Source: Macrobrachium rosenbergii (lineage: Eukaryota; Arthropoda; Malacostraca; Decapoda; Palaemonidae). From it: 64,000 bases of DNA. Below the pieces are notes generated by a model, which did not search any database, was not told the origin of the DNA, and worked only from the letters and a program-made list of their open reading frames with translations. Within the stretch, counting starts at the first letter, position 1; every line of letters starts with the position of its first letter. The stretch is from NCBI RefSeq assembly GCF_040412425.1, contig NC_089755.1, positions 58,886,798-58,950,797 of the forward strand, written 5' to 3'. Positions 36,762 to 49,412 of this stretch are shown here, piece by piece. A program made the position numbers and the translations under genes.

Positions 36762-38320
36762 GAAAGCATTTTCAAGTTCCTTTTTAGTCCTTTTGGCCAT
36801 ATTGGTCACACAATGTTTTCAATTCGTAACTTGTTATCATCCTATTCTACTGGGCTTGACGTCTCTGTAAATATTTTGTAAATACTATTACTCATAAGTG
36901 TAAACCTTTTTAATAAACTTTAAAACGTTTTTCCGAAGTCTTGTGTTGCCTCTCCTTCCTCGCGGTGTCGGAAGTGTTGCTCTGAGCCACGAAAAAACGG
37001 TGGTTTTTTTAAAAGGTTCTTTAAAGGATAGGGTTAAGCTTCAGCCAGTCAAGCAAGGAGTTCCATAAGGGATCCATCTAGGCTGTACTATGCTGTACTA
37101 CTGAGGTGGACCTGTACAGAGCAAGGCCTCTGGGAGGATCAAGATAGCCTTGCCAGAAATCTCTTACTGAACGTGAAGAACCTTCCTTGCCCGAAGGAGG
37201 GTCGAGAAAGCAAGTACAGCATCCGTACGAGAGATTAAAAACAGGGCATCATTCTCGTATTGTGACAGATGCATTGTACCTAATTTAGGGGCCCTCAGGT
37301 CTCTGCTTTGACTGAAAGTCGAGCAGACTCCAGGTTGAAAGTGGTCGTACATTCGTCCTACAGCATTCACATCAGTGACAGTGCTTGTTTCTGGCTGGGC
37401 TACACAAGACCAGGAAAAGTCATTTTCAGTACAAAAGGCACTCGACCCAAGTCAGATGATCAAACTGCAAAGAAAGGACCACAGGTATGAAATGACTCAC
37501 CTGAGATGATTCGTGGCTCGGCAGTAGCAAGACCTGTGTGTAGTAGTGTTCATGCCTATCCGAGCCAGTGTCCTTTCTGCATTTATAATCCAAATCGGCA
37601 GCAAAAGAGCTCAAATGGAGCCATTTTCAAGATGAAAATACTGACCTAAAAACGCTTTGGTATATGGTATAGTGTACTTAGTTTCAAGTAAACCGTAATT
37701 CGTCATGCAAGAATTCTTCGTGCAGAGTATTCATAAAAGCAGTAGTATCTGAAAGTCCATATCCTGGGTGATCTTTCACTAGAAGTCTGATTCTGTAAAT
37801 AAAGTTATTTTTATGTCTTAAACCTTTAACAATAAAATCAAAGTATTATTTGAACCACGTTTGAACCTTAAGAAACTAATGGTGTGAGAAAGTTAAAAAA
37901 AAAAATTTTCCAAAAAAGATACATTTACTATTTTCAAAAACAAGGTTATGTTGCCAAACACGAGGACGCCCCAGTCATTCGAAGGTTAAATGATTTTTTT
38001 TTTATTATTTCGTGACACTGACAGAACAGGGGCAAATGTCCAGCTGAGTAGTTGAGGAAAAAGGGATAACAGGCAATTTTTTTCGTAAGAAATCTCACGA
38101 CTACATAAGAGAATACCACATGATCTTCTCAAAATGGGATCTCATTATTTTTATGAACTGACGTCATATTATAATGTAAATATCACGGACTTCTTACTCT
38201 TATAGCTAAATTAATCATTTTTGGCTTATGGTGTTTGTAAGACATGGCTTTCCTAGGCAGTAATGTGATTGATTTATCAAGAAATGTCATTTACAAATAT
38301 GATCTCGAGAACTTGAAAGA
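36760..38320. other. Unique sequence with higher GC, no gene identified
   Basis: 37020-37620 is less AT-rich and lacks repeats, which suggests a decayed element or noncoding exon. A 60-codon plus-strand frame (37308-37490) ends at CCACAG|GTATGA, a possible donor. No family similarity was recognised. Confidence 0.35.
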
Positions 38321-38660
38321 AAATTTCTTGAAGTGCCTTCAAGTAATCTTAGATAGCGCCACTTGACTTCTCAAGTTAAAACAATGACTTTCACTGCCTT
38401 GTTCCTGATTCCTTGTGTCAGTCTAGGGCACAATTTCTTGAAGAACCTTTAAGTAATCTTAGATGGCGCCACTTGACTTCTCAAGCTAAAATAAAACAAC
38501 GACTTTCAATGCCTTGTTCCTGATTCCTTGTGTCAGTCTAGGGCACAATTTCTTGAAGGACCTTTAAGTAATCTTAGATGGCACCACTTGACTTCTCAAG
38601 CTAAAATAAAACAACGAGTTTCACTGCCTTGTTCCTGATTCCTTGTGTCAGTTTATGGCA
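38321..38660. repeat. Three tandem copies of a 115-bp unit
   Basis: Copies begin at 38321 (about 110 bp), 38431 and 38546. Shared words: AAGTAATCTTAGAT(G/A)GC, CCACTTGACTTCTCAAG, GCCTTGTTCCTGATTCCTTG, TGTCAGTCTAGGGCA. Confidence 0.95.
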
Positions 38661-38774
38661 CAATTTTCTCTGTGTAAGACCACTCTTTGACCCTCAGCCA
38701 TTGATCAAGAAAGACGTACTTTTGATTTTGTAAATTTAAGTTTTCTTCCGGTGTCCGTTGGTGGTTCTTGAGGC

Positions 38775-38780
38775 TATAAA
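38775..38780 (+). promoter_or_regulatory. Candidate TATA box (TATAAA)
   Basis: GGCTATAAAGTG lies about 100 bases before a good donor (38882|GTAAG). If used, transcription would start near 38805. Its value rests on the exon-like series that follows. Confidence 0.3.
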
Positions 38781-38804
38781 GTGCATATTAGTGATAAACT
38801 TGAT

Positions 38805-38882
38805 TCTTCAAAAACTATTAGTGGAAAATCTGCAGAGTTTCGAAAATACAGAAGGATAATTCAAGTTCTCGAACTCTTCAAG
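38805..38882 (+). other. Putative 5' exon A of an unknown spliced gene
   Basis: The exon ends CTTCAAG|GTAAGA. No ATG is in frame, so it would be 5' untranslated, although the frame before the donor is open (EFRKYRRIIQVLELFK). The start is inferred only from the TATA box. Confidence 0.28.
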
Positions 38883-40711
38883 GTAAGACAAAGTTTTCAA
38901 GTTCCGTTTTTCGTAAATTAATTTTTGAGTCGAGTGCAAATTGGGCAACCGCTTTTAAAGTATTTTACCATATTTTGGAAAATTTTAAGTGTCGGGGCAT
39001 ATCTGTACGTGTGTAGTTTTGTGTCAGCATGATTTTATTGCCACAATTACGTCCCATTATCCAAGTACTGGTTATAGAGCAAGTCCTTTTTGTTTTATTA
39101 AATTTTTACTTTATATACATTTCTGGTGTTGTACGTTTTTGAGTAGGACTTTAAAAAATCACATTTAAAAAATCAAGCCATGGAATGCGCTATAGTTGTT
39201 TTTGTTGGTTATTTTTTGGAAGACTCCAGCCACCTCCCACGTTATAATTTGTTTTTCTCGTTAAAACACAAAAAAAAAATTTATTACATAACCATTGCAA
39301 ATGCTTGATAACAGAAAAATTCAATTACGACTTACAAGGTAAGACATTACCGGCCTCCCCGCCTCCCTCCATAGCTAATACAGCAAAATTGTAACCAGTA
39401 AACACCTCTAAGTTTACGTTAGCTTATTATTTTTAGGTTCTTTTAGCGCCCTGTCATTTCCTAGCCATTTTTGCATAAACCCACAATGGTGTTTCACGCA
39501 AAAATGGCTAGCTGGAGACTTCCGAAATGGCTGGCTGAAGTCTTCCGAAATATTACCGTTTTTGCGTTACGACCTGTTCGCTAGTTGGAACGTATATCGG
39601 CCAATTTAAGTGATAAGTTCGAAGCAGAGAACTTAAGTTAACTATCCCGAGGAGTATGGGTAAGCGATGTTTAGGTTATATTAACTCTTAAACTTTATAT
39701 AGGATTTGCTGGAAACGTAAGCAAGCAGGGAGTGATTTCCAAAAGTTAGACCTAACTCAGACACAAGGTTTTAGATATCTAGCAAACCTCATTCTATATT
39801 GGTATAGACATCAAAAATCAAATAAGAACCTCGGCTACGCAGATGCCGAGCACGTAATTGGCTTAGGGTAAGGCAAAGCTAATGCTTGTTTTAAAGGCAG
39901 TTCCATGTAAATCTGTTTCCTCTGTTAAAACTGTGTTACAGGGTCTCGAGGAAGTTTCCAGTGAGCCAAGTAATTGAGGCTTGAAGAAAAATCTTGGTAT
40001 AGTCTTATACTAAAATGTCTGGTGTTTTAGTGTTTAGTGGAGGTCAGTAAGCCCCTAACTAGTAAAATTCCATATTTTAAGAACGTTTTAAGATGAGGAA
40101 AGATAGTTACCGTGATATACAATCTCCGAATTTAAAGGTATTAAGCATACTAGAGCGCATTTTCAAATAAATTTTTCAGTGGCTACTGAGAAAAGTCAAG
40201 AATTGTAACTGGGTGGCAAGACTTTGAAACAACAATCAAATTATTTAGCTGTTTATTTTTTTTTTAGTAAACGTGAAAATGTTCATGATAGCCCTAAGGG
40301 ATGTCGGCTAATGAGCTTTAGTTTCGGGGAGAAATATTTCAATGTGATTAGTTTTATCGTAAGAGAAACCAATTTTGGGACTAGGAAAGTTAACACGAAC
40401 CTTGCTTAACTTTTTAAGGCCGTTAGAAAGAGCTCTTGAGACCAACCAAACTTAATTTTGCTATAAGCCGGATATGCACATTCAAGTTCTCTCAAAGAAG
40501 GCTTCTGGGCACCTGTTGGGACACGGCTTGGTATCTGTGATAATCTTCGTAATAAAATCGCTTCCGTTTCATGACTTAGAAATTTTCATACTCCTTCCTT
40601 GCTTTTGATTGTCAAATGGTCCTAGGCACCGATCAGTTAAACGGAAAATAGGAACTATTTCCAAGAGGTGCGTCTTAATAGTTTTTTTTTTTTCAGGAAA
40701 CTACTGTACTC

Positions 40712-41399
40712 ATGCAACATGAAAGTGACGAATGGGACACACACATACTTAGGGATAAACATCTGTTTATGGACGCTTTGAGGAATTATAGTAGTGAAAT
40801 GGTAAGATTCTTAAAATGCTATTTTTCTTTTTCCTTTAATGGGTACCTACAGATATGAGACAAAAGTGAATTATACAAGGTTATGAGCGAGTCAAATGTG
40901 CCTAGCAAGTGTGGAGAGCTAAAATAATAAATAAATGAAATTAAGAACACTTAAGCGCAGTGTTTTCGTGGCGTAAGCTTACAGTGCTCACAATTTTAGT
41001 ATCTTGAGAATATAATTGGAAATGCTTTGCAGGTATCCAGACGACTGTTAAGAGGTCAACGGACTTTGATGAATTAGTGCTGGAACTGCTGGAATGTCCT
41101 ATAAAATGTCTACACACAGTCTACATAATTTCTAGAAGGTAATTCTTTAAGCTTTGAATGGAAAATTCACCAGTTGAAAGGTTTGCTGTAATACAGGGGT
41201 AATGTTAAAAATGAAATGACTAATTTTAACATGAGATTAGGTTAAAATTGAACTTTTCAAAAGTACAGTTTGTTAATGAGTTGCAAATCTTTGCAGGTGT
41301 AAAACCAGGTTCCAGTCTGAAAGCGCGATGACTATTTACTTTAAAGAAGTCCGGCACATGAAGATAAGTCCGGCACATGAAGATAAGTCCGGCACATGA
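40712..41399 (+). CDS. Putative small spliced gene of unknown function (~96 codons)
   Basis: Exons: 40697-40801 (after a run of T and CAG; donor ATG|GTAAGA), 41041-41138 (donor AAG|GTAATT) and 41297 onward (acceptor CTTTGCAG), with stop TGA at 41397. ATG at 40712 opens MQHESDEWDTHIL...MDALRNYSSEM, then TTVKRSTDFDELVLELLECP...HTVYIIS and CKTRFQSESAMTIYFKEVRH. The product would be acidic at the N-terminus and basic at the C-terminus, with no signal peptide. Against it: the frame needs the second of two acceptors in exon C (41040 rather than 41032, after which the other choice meets a stop), and the end falls inside a minisatellite. I recognise no family. A noncoding spliced RNA is equally possible. 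Confidence 0.28.
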
Positions 41400-41751
41400 A
41401 GATAAGTCCGGCACATGAGGATAAGTCCGGCACATGAGGATAAGTCCGGCAGAGGATGTCCGGCACATGAGGATAAGTCCGGCACATGAGGATAAGTCCG
41501 GCACATGAGGATAAGTCCGGCACATGAGGATAAGTCCGGCACATGAGGATAAGTCCGGCACATGAGGATAAGTCCGGCACATGAGGATAAGTCCGGCACA
41601 TGAAGATGGCACATGAAGATGGCACATGAAGATGGCACATGAAGATGGCACATGAAGATGGCACATCACTACAGGATGTTCTCATGAAAGGCAAGTTTCC
41701 TATAATGTATTTCACATGTGGTATAAAACCACACAATTTAGGTAAGCTTTT
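41297..41751 (+). other. Putative exon D carrying the 19-bp minisatellite
   Basis: The acceptor CTTTGCAG ends at 41296, and a canonical donor TTTAG|GTAAGC lies at 41752. A GC-type donor AAAG|GCAAGT at 41691 is an alternative. The whole tandem array would be in the transcript. Confidence 0.25.
41345..41670. repeat. Minisatellite, 19-bp CGGCACATGAGGATAAGTC then 13-bp GCACATGAAGATG
   Basis: About 13 copies of the 19-bp unit (three GAAGATAAG variants first, then GAGGATAAG), one interrupted copy at 41449-41462, then five copies of a shortened 13-bp unit. 19 is not a multiple of three, so no long plus-strand frame survives. Confidence 0.95.
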
Positions 41752-42504
41752 TAGTAGGGCAATTTAGAAATTAGATTTGTCCCCTGGAAGATAGTTTCAT
41801 AATTTGAGTCAACTCCAGCCGTTCTGGTGAAATAAAAAGTAAAACATCAGCTACATCTGGCAAGTCGAGAGGGGCTGACATTTTTACTGAACAGTTTAGA
41901 ATTCCTAATGCAAGGTTATTTGATTTCGGTTATCTTTACACTTTTGACCGAAGTATGTTCTTAATTTACGAAATATTTAGCGTAATTTGTGCTCTAGTAA
42001 ATAAAGTATACAGTACGTGTAATTCGTCATTTAAAGAAAATTACTCCGGTAGTGAATGAGCGTGAATTAACTGACTTGTTTTCCTTGGAGCTCGACCCTA
42101 CCCCACCCTATGAGGTGAAATGATTGATTGGTGAAAAGTATGAAGCTTAATTTATTAAATATCTTAATATGTATCGATGTTATATTTACAAGTATATGAA
42201 GTTTCTTGATTTTGCTGGCCAGGTTTTGAATAAATCTTTCTGAACATTCAGCTTAACAGTAATTCCACGACATTTGACACCTTGAGAGTAAGTTTTATTT
42301 AAACGTGATAGAATGTGTTTGAATAAGTTAAATTAACATTTACTAAAGTTGAATTTGCACCTCGTTCAAGATAAACTTTCCAGCGCTTTACGAGTCTAGT
42401 AATGACCTGGCGTTCTCAAACTACTGTTAACCAAGTTTTACGTGTTATCTTAATATTAGTGGTTAACCTTAGTTAAGTGTTTAATCAATTTTTATACTTT
42501 TCAG

Positions 42505-42725
42505 GAACTGAATGAGCAGGAATGAATGAACAACTTTTCAATGAAGCAACGAACGTAAAACTGCAAACTGGAGCGAAGTAATTGCAACGGTGGACCGCAA
42601 GTCCTTGCTACAATTATTTTGAACACCAAACTAGAGCTCTGAGCCTTCAACAATCGCTGCCATCTTCCAGAAGTCAAGATCTTTATTTCAAAGAGTTATA
42701 TTAAACTGGTTTTCACAATGTAAAG
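42505..42725 (+). other. Putative terminal noncoding exon E
   Basis: The acceptor TTTATACTTTTCAG ends at 42504. All three frames close quickly. ATTAAA at 42700-42705 is a plausible polyadenylation signal. Confidence 0.25.
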
Positions 42726-45350
42726 CATCAACGTATCCTAGAAACTATCTTATCAGAATTTAGTGAAGGTTTTCTTGTATTTTTGCAAGTATATGCTTTT
42801 AATTGTAACGTAAGCTGTTATCAAAAATGAATTAGAGGGTTTTTTTTTGTATTGCTGCAAGTATTTGCATTTAATGACAACTCACTTCGAAATTATATTG
42901 GTATACCTATCCAGTGCCCTTGTTAAATGTAAGATGGTCAGAGTTAGGCAAATTGCCTTTCAAAATTAATTGCTGTTCTTCCCAGCCATTTCTACGCTAG
43001 TCGTATTGACACGGACAAGCTTTTGAGGTTTAGTAGGTTCGTGAGATATCTTGTAGGTGAATTGAGCTTAAACAGATATTTTTCTATTTTAAACATTTAT
43101 ATACAATATTTAAATGGGAACTACTGCTATAGGCCAATTAGGCGTTAACATAGGAACTAAGCACACTGACTAGGTTTTATCTGAAATTATGGATGTTGAT
43201 TGAAATTATGGATATTGATTGGACCTATGGTCTCTTTCAGCTTGAATATAACGTATAGATGCTTAATATTAAGTCATCTTAGAAATGTTAGCATTTAAGG
43301 CTAATATACTTTGTGCGTAAAACTAATTTAAAAACTTTAATTATCGGTTATGAATTTTTTTTTTTTGCATATGAACATGATTTAGCTGTGTTTAAAAGGA
43401 CGACACATGACTATTTGTCAGGCATGTTCACCATAACAAGAAATTGTCCTATATTTTTTCTTACACTATGAACAAATAGCTAAAGGTCGCATTTCACATG
43501 ACAGACAAATGTAAGTTAACAGTACAAGTAACGCTAACTAGCTATGATGTTACCACATTTAATAGGTAAAATAAGTTTGTATTGGTTTATATAATTCAGA
43601 AATAGTTCTAGCTTGAAACTCGCTTGATATTGCTTTTTAGGAGCATTAGTGAAAATTGCTGAGGGTCGAGTGAATGTGTGTCTCTCTCTCTCCCTGTGTG
43701 TGTGCGTGCGTGTTTGTTTTAGAGTATTTGAAGTTTAGTTATTGAGTAAGTCCGAATAAATGAATAGCTTTTGTAATCACACCGTATTAATTCTATAAGG
43801 TCATAACTTTATTTCTGTAGATTTTGAAGCCTTTGGCTCACAGCATCAACTATGTCACTTTTTCTCTCAGTTTTCCTTACACATTCGCCTAATGCAAGGT
43901 ATCTATTGAATGAGATTGAAAGCAAGGCTGGGGAGAATTAGCAAGAGTATTCACGAAGGTGTTAACGTAAAATTGCTTGTTAGTGGGAATAACTCAAATC
44001 AGGATTAAGATTTTTAAGTATAAGAATACATTAGAAGCTTCAATTAAAGAGTTTCCTCATTTTCTAAAAGTAATATGGCGTAAATACTCTTGAATATTCA
44101 GATTCCTTGAGATATTTAAAAACATGTCAGGCTTTGATACTGACTAACCTGTTTTATGCTATTTATAATTATTGTTGTGTATTGTGTATACCAGTAAGTA
44201 CATGAATATTTTGAGGTATATTTGAACAAATGTTTGCTTTTTCCAATTGTGCACTTGAAACAAGGTTGGGGCGTGAGAAAGATGTCAATACTTGCATTTG
44301 ATTTTTACTTTCAATTAAAATTGCCTTAATTGTGTAAATATACTGTATTCGGTAATTAAGTCAGTTTTTTGTTTCATCGCTGTTGCTACATGAAAAGTTT
44401 TTTTTTTTAAACTTGTGCTGTACTTTTGTGTAGTTCCTGTTTCATTCATTTTTTCTTCCTTTTTTAACCCGAACTATGTGGATTCCTATATCATGTAAGT
44501 TTAACATATTAATTTAGCCAGCTTTAAAAAATTTCAACTCAAACCTTCCTGTTGTACATGAAAAAAATTACTGTTAGTATTTTCATATTTCGTGGCATAC
44601 GTTTTAAGGGCTTGAAAACTTTGTAAACTTTCTCGAGTAAGGCGCTAAAATTATCCCCTCTATATCTTATTATACAATTCTTAACTTTATTCACTTTTTC
44701 CAATGAGGTCCCTTAATAGCTGTTTTTATCATCTGCCATTCTTATTACCTTCTGTTACTTTTGCAATTCTTGTCACCTGTTACTTTCAAATGAACGCCAT
44801 ATTCTTCGGATGTTTGAATTTAAAAGATAATGTTCCCTATGGATGATTAGGCTTCATCTTCTGAATAATATAATTAAGGCCCTTTATATAAGCTTTTAAA
44901 TTAGTCATTCGACTATGACGCACTGACGGTTTAATCTAATGCGCGTTCGTTTTACACCTTGCACTGGTTTTCTTTGCTTTGGACATTAATCACTTGTTTT
45001 ATTCCTTTCTCCGGATGTCTGTCAGGATTTTCTCATTGCTTCATGATTTTCCCTTTCCTTCGGTATACCTTCCACTCTTTAGTTAAGTTCTTTAGGTCCT
45101 CCAAAAATTCTTTATCCCTCACGTTCATAGTCCATAGTAAGGTGGTCTTACATTCTTTAGACATCTCAGGTTTTTTTTGGTAACGCTTGTTACACGTTCT
45201 TCAGATTGTCTTGATTTCACACGTTCTTAGTCAGGCTGACTTTTGTCTTGTTTCCACCCATTCTTTGGTTTTTGTCAGGCCTGTCGTGCTGTGTTCCACA
45301 GTCTTGTCTTGGCTTGTGTCCCGTACACCATGCTTATCAGTTCTGTCATA
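42726..45350. other. Unique T-rich sequence, nothing recognised
   Basis: Long repeat-poor stretch with more T than A on the plus strand. No coding or RNA gene seen. Confidence 0.4.
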
Positions 45351-45637
45351 CCATGTTGCTCAGTCTTCTCTCAGTACTATGATCCTCAGTCTTGTCTCAA
45401 TACTTTGATCCTCAGTCTTGTCTCAATACTTTGATCCTCAGTCTAGTCTCAATACTTTGATCCTCAGTCTAGTCTCAATACTTTGATCCTCAGTCCTGTC
45501 TCAATACTTTGATCCTCAGTCTCGTCTCAATACTTTGATCCTCAGTCTTGTCTCAATACTTTGATCCTCAGTCTTGTCTCAATACTTTGATCCTCAGTCT
45601 TGTCTCAATACTTTGATCCTCAGTCTTGTCTTGACTA
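45351..45637. repeat. Minisatellite, 26-bp unit TACTTTGATCCTCAGTCT
   Basis: About ten near-identical copies of TCAATACTTTGATCCTCAGT plus CTTGTC. TCCTCAG|T within each unit resembles a splice acceptor. Confidence 0.95.
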
Positions 45638-47825
45638 AACTATAACCTGTGCCTCAGTCTTCCCTTTCCCACTGTTCTGTAGATTACCTTGTCATAGTCC
45701 TATCTTTTATTACTTGCGATTTGCTACTAGGAACTGCTCTGTTCTCTCTTGTATTACGACACCCAATCCTCCTTCGTCTTTAATCTTTCCTTTTGCCCTT
45801 AGTAGATATTCAGTCGTTGCTATTACTGCAATAATAATTCAATACATTTCGTCTACCTCTCAGCTGCTTCAGTAACTCGCAACCCTATCTGAATCGCTTG
45901 CATTTACTTCAAACTTCACAGAAGTCTGTGAAACTACACAGCCTCTAAAACTTCTAAGATAGTAAGATTTTTGTTTTCGTGTTTTGGTAATTATGAAATA
46001 TAATTTTCATTATTATGTAGTAACGCGAATCATTTTAATGAATAAATCCTCCGCTCAAAGCCTTGTTTCGAGTTAACCCAATTATTGTATGCTGTCTGCT
46101 ACTGTTAAGGTTTCCAAAGGAGTGCATTTAAAATGCTTTTGTTTTGTAATCTTGGAATGACATTAAAGTCTGTACCTTTGTCAGATCTTTTCCCGTATAT
46201 TCTTAAGATCCATTGATGCTTCAGAAATACTCTATTCTTAGTGGTCAGTCTAAATAATGCTAGATATGTAGGTAGGTAGTGTATTGTTGAGACAGTAGTC
46301 TTCATGGGGAGATTATTCTTGCATTAAAGTATTCTTGCTTTGAAGTTTCAATTAGCACGATTCTATAAGATTAGCTGGGTTGAGCCATTAATCGGATATA
46401 CATTATGGTTTCCAAATTGAAATTAATGGCCAAATTCAAATCTGTTCAACATAAGAAAAAAAATTGTTAGGTCAAGTTTCAGAGCAATCGTTAAAAATAG
46501 TTTTCTGCCCTTGGTAACGTATTTTGTCCTGAAAAGCAAAGCGTAGGTATATTAGGATTTTTTCTCTTCGCAAGTAAAAAAGTAAAAATTAGGACTCCTG
46601 TACTAAAAAGCTAATTATAGAGCTAATTATAGGTGTTTTTTTTTTCTTGCAAAAAGTTATAGCTTTAGCAACCAGGTATAATGTAGGAATCAATGTAATT
46701 TTCTAAACTTGAATAACATCAGTAAGTAAAGTTTATTAGGCCAAGTATAGTTTTATTTTTTCTCCTAGAATTAAGCTGCCATAGCCCCAAACTAGCAATG
46801 ATCAGAAGTACATCAAACGACTAGGTTTGTGGTAAAAATGACTGTCATATTCCTTGTCATTCCGAGATTATATTTAACCATATTAGCCATGATTATCTTT
46901 TTCTCTTCCATTCATACCTTTGGAAAATCTTGTGTTCCTTGCAGACTTTGAAAAGGTAACTAATTGTATTCATGTTTGTAAGTAATGAAGTCTGAAAAGA
47001 TTGTTAGGTCTTTCACGGATCAAATGTACTTGAGGTTATTTCACGTGCTGTGATAATGAAGAATCGTCACAATGCTATATTTGAAAAGTCTGGACAATGG
47101 CAGCCATCAAACAAGTCATTTTCACTCTAGGTTTTGTGTGTAATGCTGTTCATTTTCTGGGACAGACTCTAGCAAACATCATATCAATGACGAGCCAAAG
47201 ATCCCACAGTGTGTCTTTTGAAGAATCGATCAAAACTGTATTTAGTTTCAAAAATGAAAGGCCACTTGGAAAATGCTGAGACAGGAGAGAAACTCAATTG
47301 TTTTAAAGTTAATAATTGACCAGCATAGACGTTAAAATGCTCTCCTGAGTTAACTGCTTTCCAACAAATCTCTGAGACGAGGTGTTAGTGGTTAATTTCA
47401 TCGTTTCGAACGTTGTGTTCTGGTTAATCTTTAAAATTGCAGTGTTTCTTGACAGTTTCTCAATCTTTTTCGAAGTGGGATTTCAGTTGAACACTAAATA
47501 CAGCTTTGTAAGATGATTCTTCAAATGTTATGATTAAGTTGTTCCTCCAAATTGAGAGCATTATGCACGAAATCTAGGGGGGAAATGAGAGCTGTGTAGA
47601 AAGTTTTTCCTGGTTGTCATTGTTGAAACCTCTCTCATATTGCTATGTTACGTACCTTTATCATTCCATGTGAAATGCTTTTAGAATATCTAATCCGTGA
47701 AATACCGATCTTTTTAGGCATTTTTTACTATTGGATAAATTTGTTCATTTCCACATTTTTTGAAAATTCATATTGCTTTTCTGAATGTTTCAGCGAGAGT
47801 TAAGAACTTTGAGTTAAATAGCTAA
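45638..47825. other. Unique AT-rich sequence, nothing recognised
   Basis: No repeat block, no credible coding frame. Confidence 0.4.
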
Positions 47826-48160
47826 TACTTTGAAAATAATTAATTCTTTGAGAATAATTCTTTGAAAATTCTTTGAAAATTCTTTGAAAATTCTTTGAAA
47901 ATAATTAATTCTTTGAAAATAATTAATTCTTTTGAAAATAATTAATTCTTTTGAAAATAATTAATTTTTGAAAATAATAACTTTGAAAATAATTAATTCT
48001 TTGAAAATAATTGTTGAAAATAATTCTTTGAAAATAATTAATTCTTTGAAAATAATTAATTCTTTGAAAATAATTAATTCTTTGAAAATAATTAATTCTT
48101 TGAAAATAATTCTTTGAAAATAATTAATTCTTTGAAAATAATTAATTCTTTGAAATTTGT
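47826..48160. repeat. Minisatellite, 18-bp unit TTCTTTGAAAATAATTAA
   Basis: About 20 copies, some cut to TTCTTTGAAAA (10-11 bp). AATTAATT makes each unit partly palindromic. Confidence 0.95.
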
Positions 48161-49225
48161 TGAAACTTTCGAGTTAGTTATGAACTGAAATTATTTCCAA
48201 TTTTGTCAGTTCGTTTTGCTTTTCAGAATTTAACACATATTGAGTTGTTCAAATTTTTGAATTTTTGTTTCAAGCACTTTGCTGTCATACAATATTGTAT
48301 ATTTTAAAATTACTTTGTATATTATAACAGCATAGTGCTTAAAGACAAAATAGTCTTTGTATTTTTGTATACAAGTTAGAAAGTTAAGAAAACCAATAAA
48401 AAGCAGAAATTATTTACATCTTTTATTAACTATAAAAAGTATAAAAACATTTTTCACATCTAAAAAAAAAAATTGGTCGAGGCACAGTGTTCTCCCTAAA
48501 AGCAACGTCCATATGACAGAGTATTCTCCCCACACTTCCCCCTCCATCCTCTCCTGGTACCAGCAGGACCTCATACCTGTCATGAAGCACCAAAAGTCTT
48601 CCAGAGAGAGAGACCTTTCAGCACTTAACAGAAAAATCCCCAAGTCTATATGGTGTGCTATTCACTCATGTTCAGAGTTTTTTATTCTCTCACTGGTGTA
48701 CTGAGAGGGGTAACAATTCTACAGTGTTCATGAAAAATACTCTCGGTTAAACGGTTTTTTTAAACCCTGTAGTTGATTTTGGGAGCTTGTTCAATTATCA
48801 AGACCAGTAGTCTTACAAAATGGCGTATTTTTTTTTACTCTGACAGCATATAGTCATGCCACTGTGTTTAAGCGTTTTTTTATTGCTAGTTAGTCAAAAC
48901 CAAACGTTGATTTTAGATTTGATCTCTTCATTAACTAATTTTAGCTTGAAATGTTTAGACCAGATACAATTTTAGCTTGTGTTTAGACCAGATATAGTCT
49001 TAATTAAATCTAGATTACCACATTTCTGATTTTGGTAAAAAAAAAAAACTCATTAAATTCTTTTATTGTAGAAAACTGCAGTGTTTAAGACGATACATTT
49101 TAATGGTACAATCAATATTGGAAAGAATATTTATTCAACTGTGAATATAATACAACAATAATCACAGACGCAATTCGTTCTCAAAATATGAACTACATTT
49201 TCTGAAAGTTCCAAAGAGCCCTGGA
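48161..49225. other. Unique sequence, nothing recognised
   Basis: 48470-48660 is less AT-rich and open on both strands for about 60-115 codons, without a recognisable product. Confidence 0.35.
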
Positions 49226-49227
49226 TG

Positions 49228-49412
49228 CAAGAACCCATTGAAAGAAAATGGGAATTTTCACTTCAGGTCCACAAGTTTGTTGGAAAGAAAATGGGAAACC
49301 AACTTCCTTACCCTTGAGAAAGAAAATGGGAAACCAATTTCCTTTCTCCAGAGATGGAAAATGGAAAACCATTTTCCTTTCTCCTGAAAGAAAATGGGAA
49401 ACCAATTTCCTT
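49228..49412. repeat. Minisatellite, core GAAAGAAAATGGGAAACCAA
   Basis: Five copies of a unit near 37 bp with TTTCCTTTCTCC. GGAAA and TTTCC halves let each unit fold on itself. Confidence 0.9.

Noticed and set aside
37308..37490. 60-codon frame ending at a possible donor
   Set aside because: No acceptor or upstream exon could be paired with it and no family was recognised; kept only as a remark in the region entry.
48357..48704. 115-codon frame with an overlapping minus-strand frame
   Set aside because: Both strands are open over the same GC-richer patch; no motif supports either.
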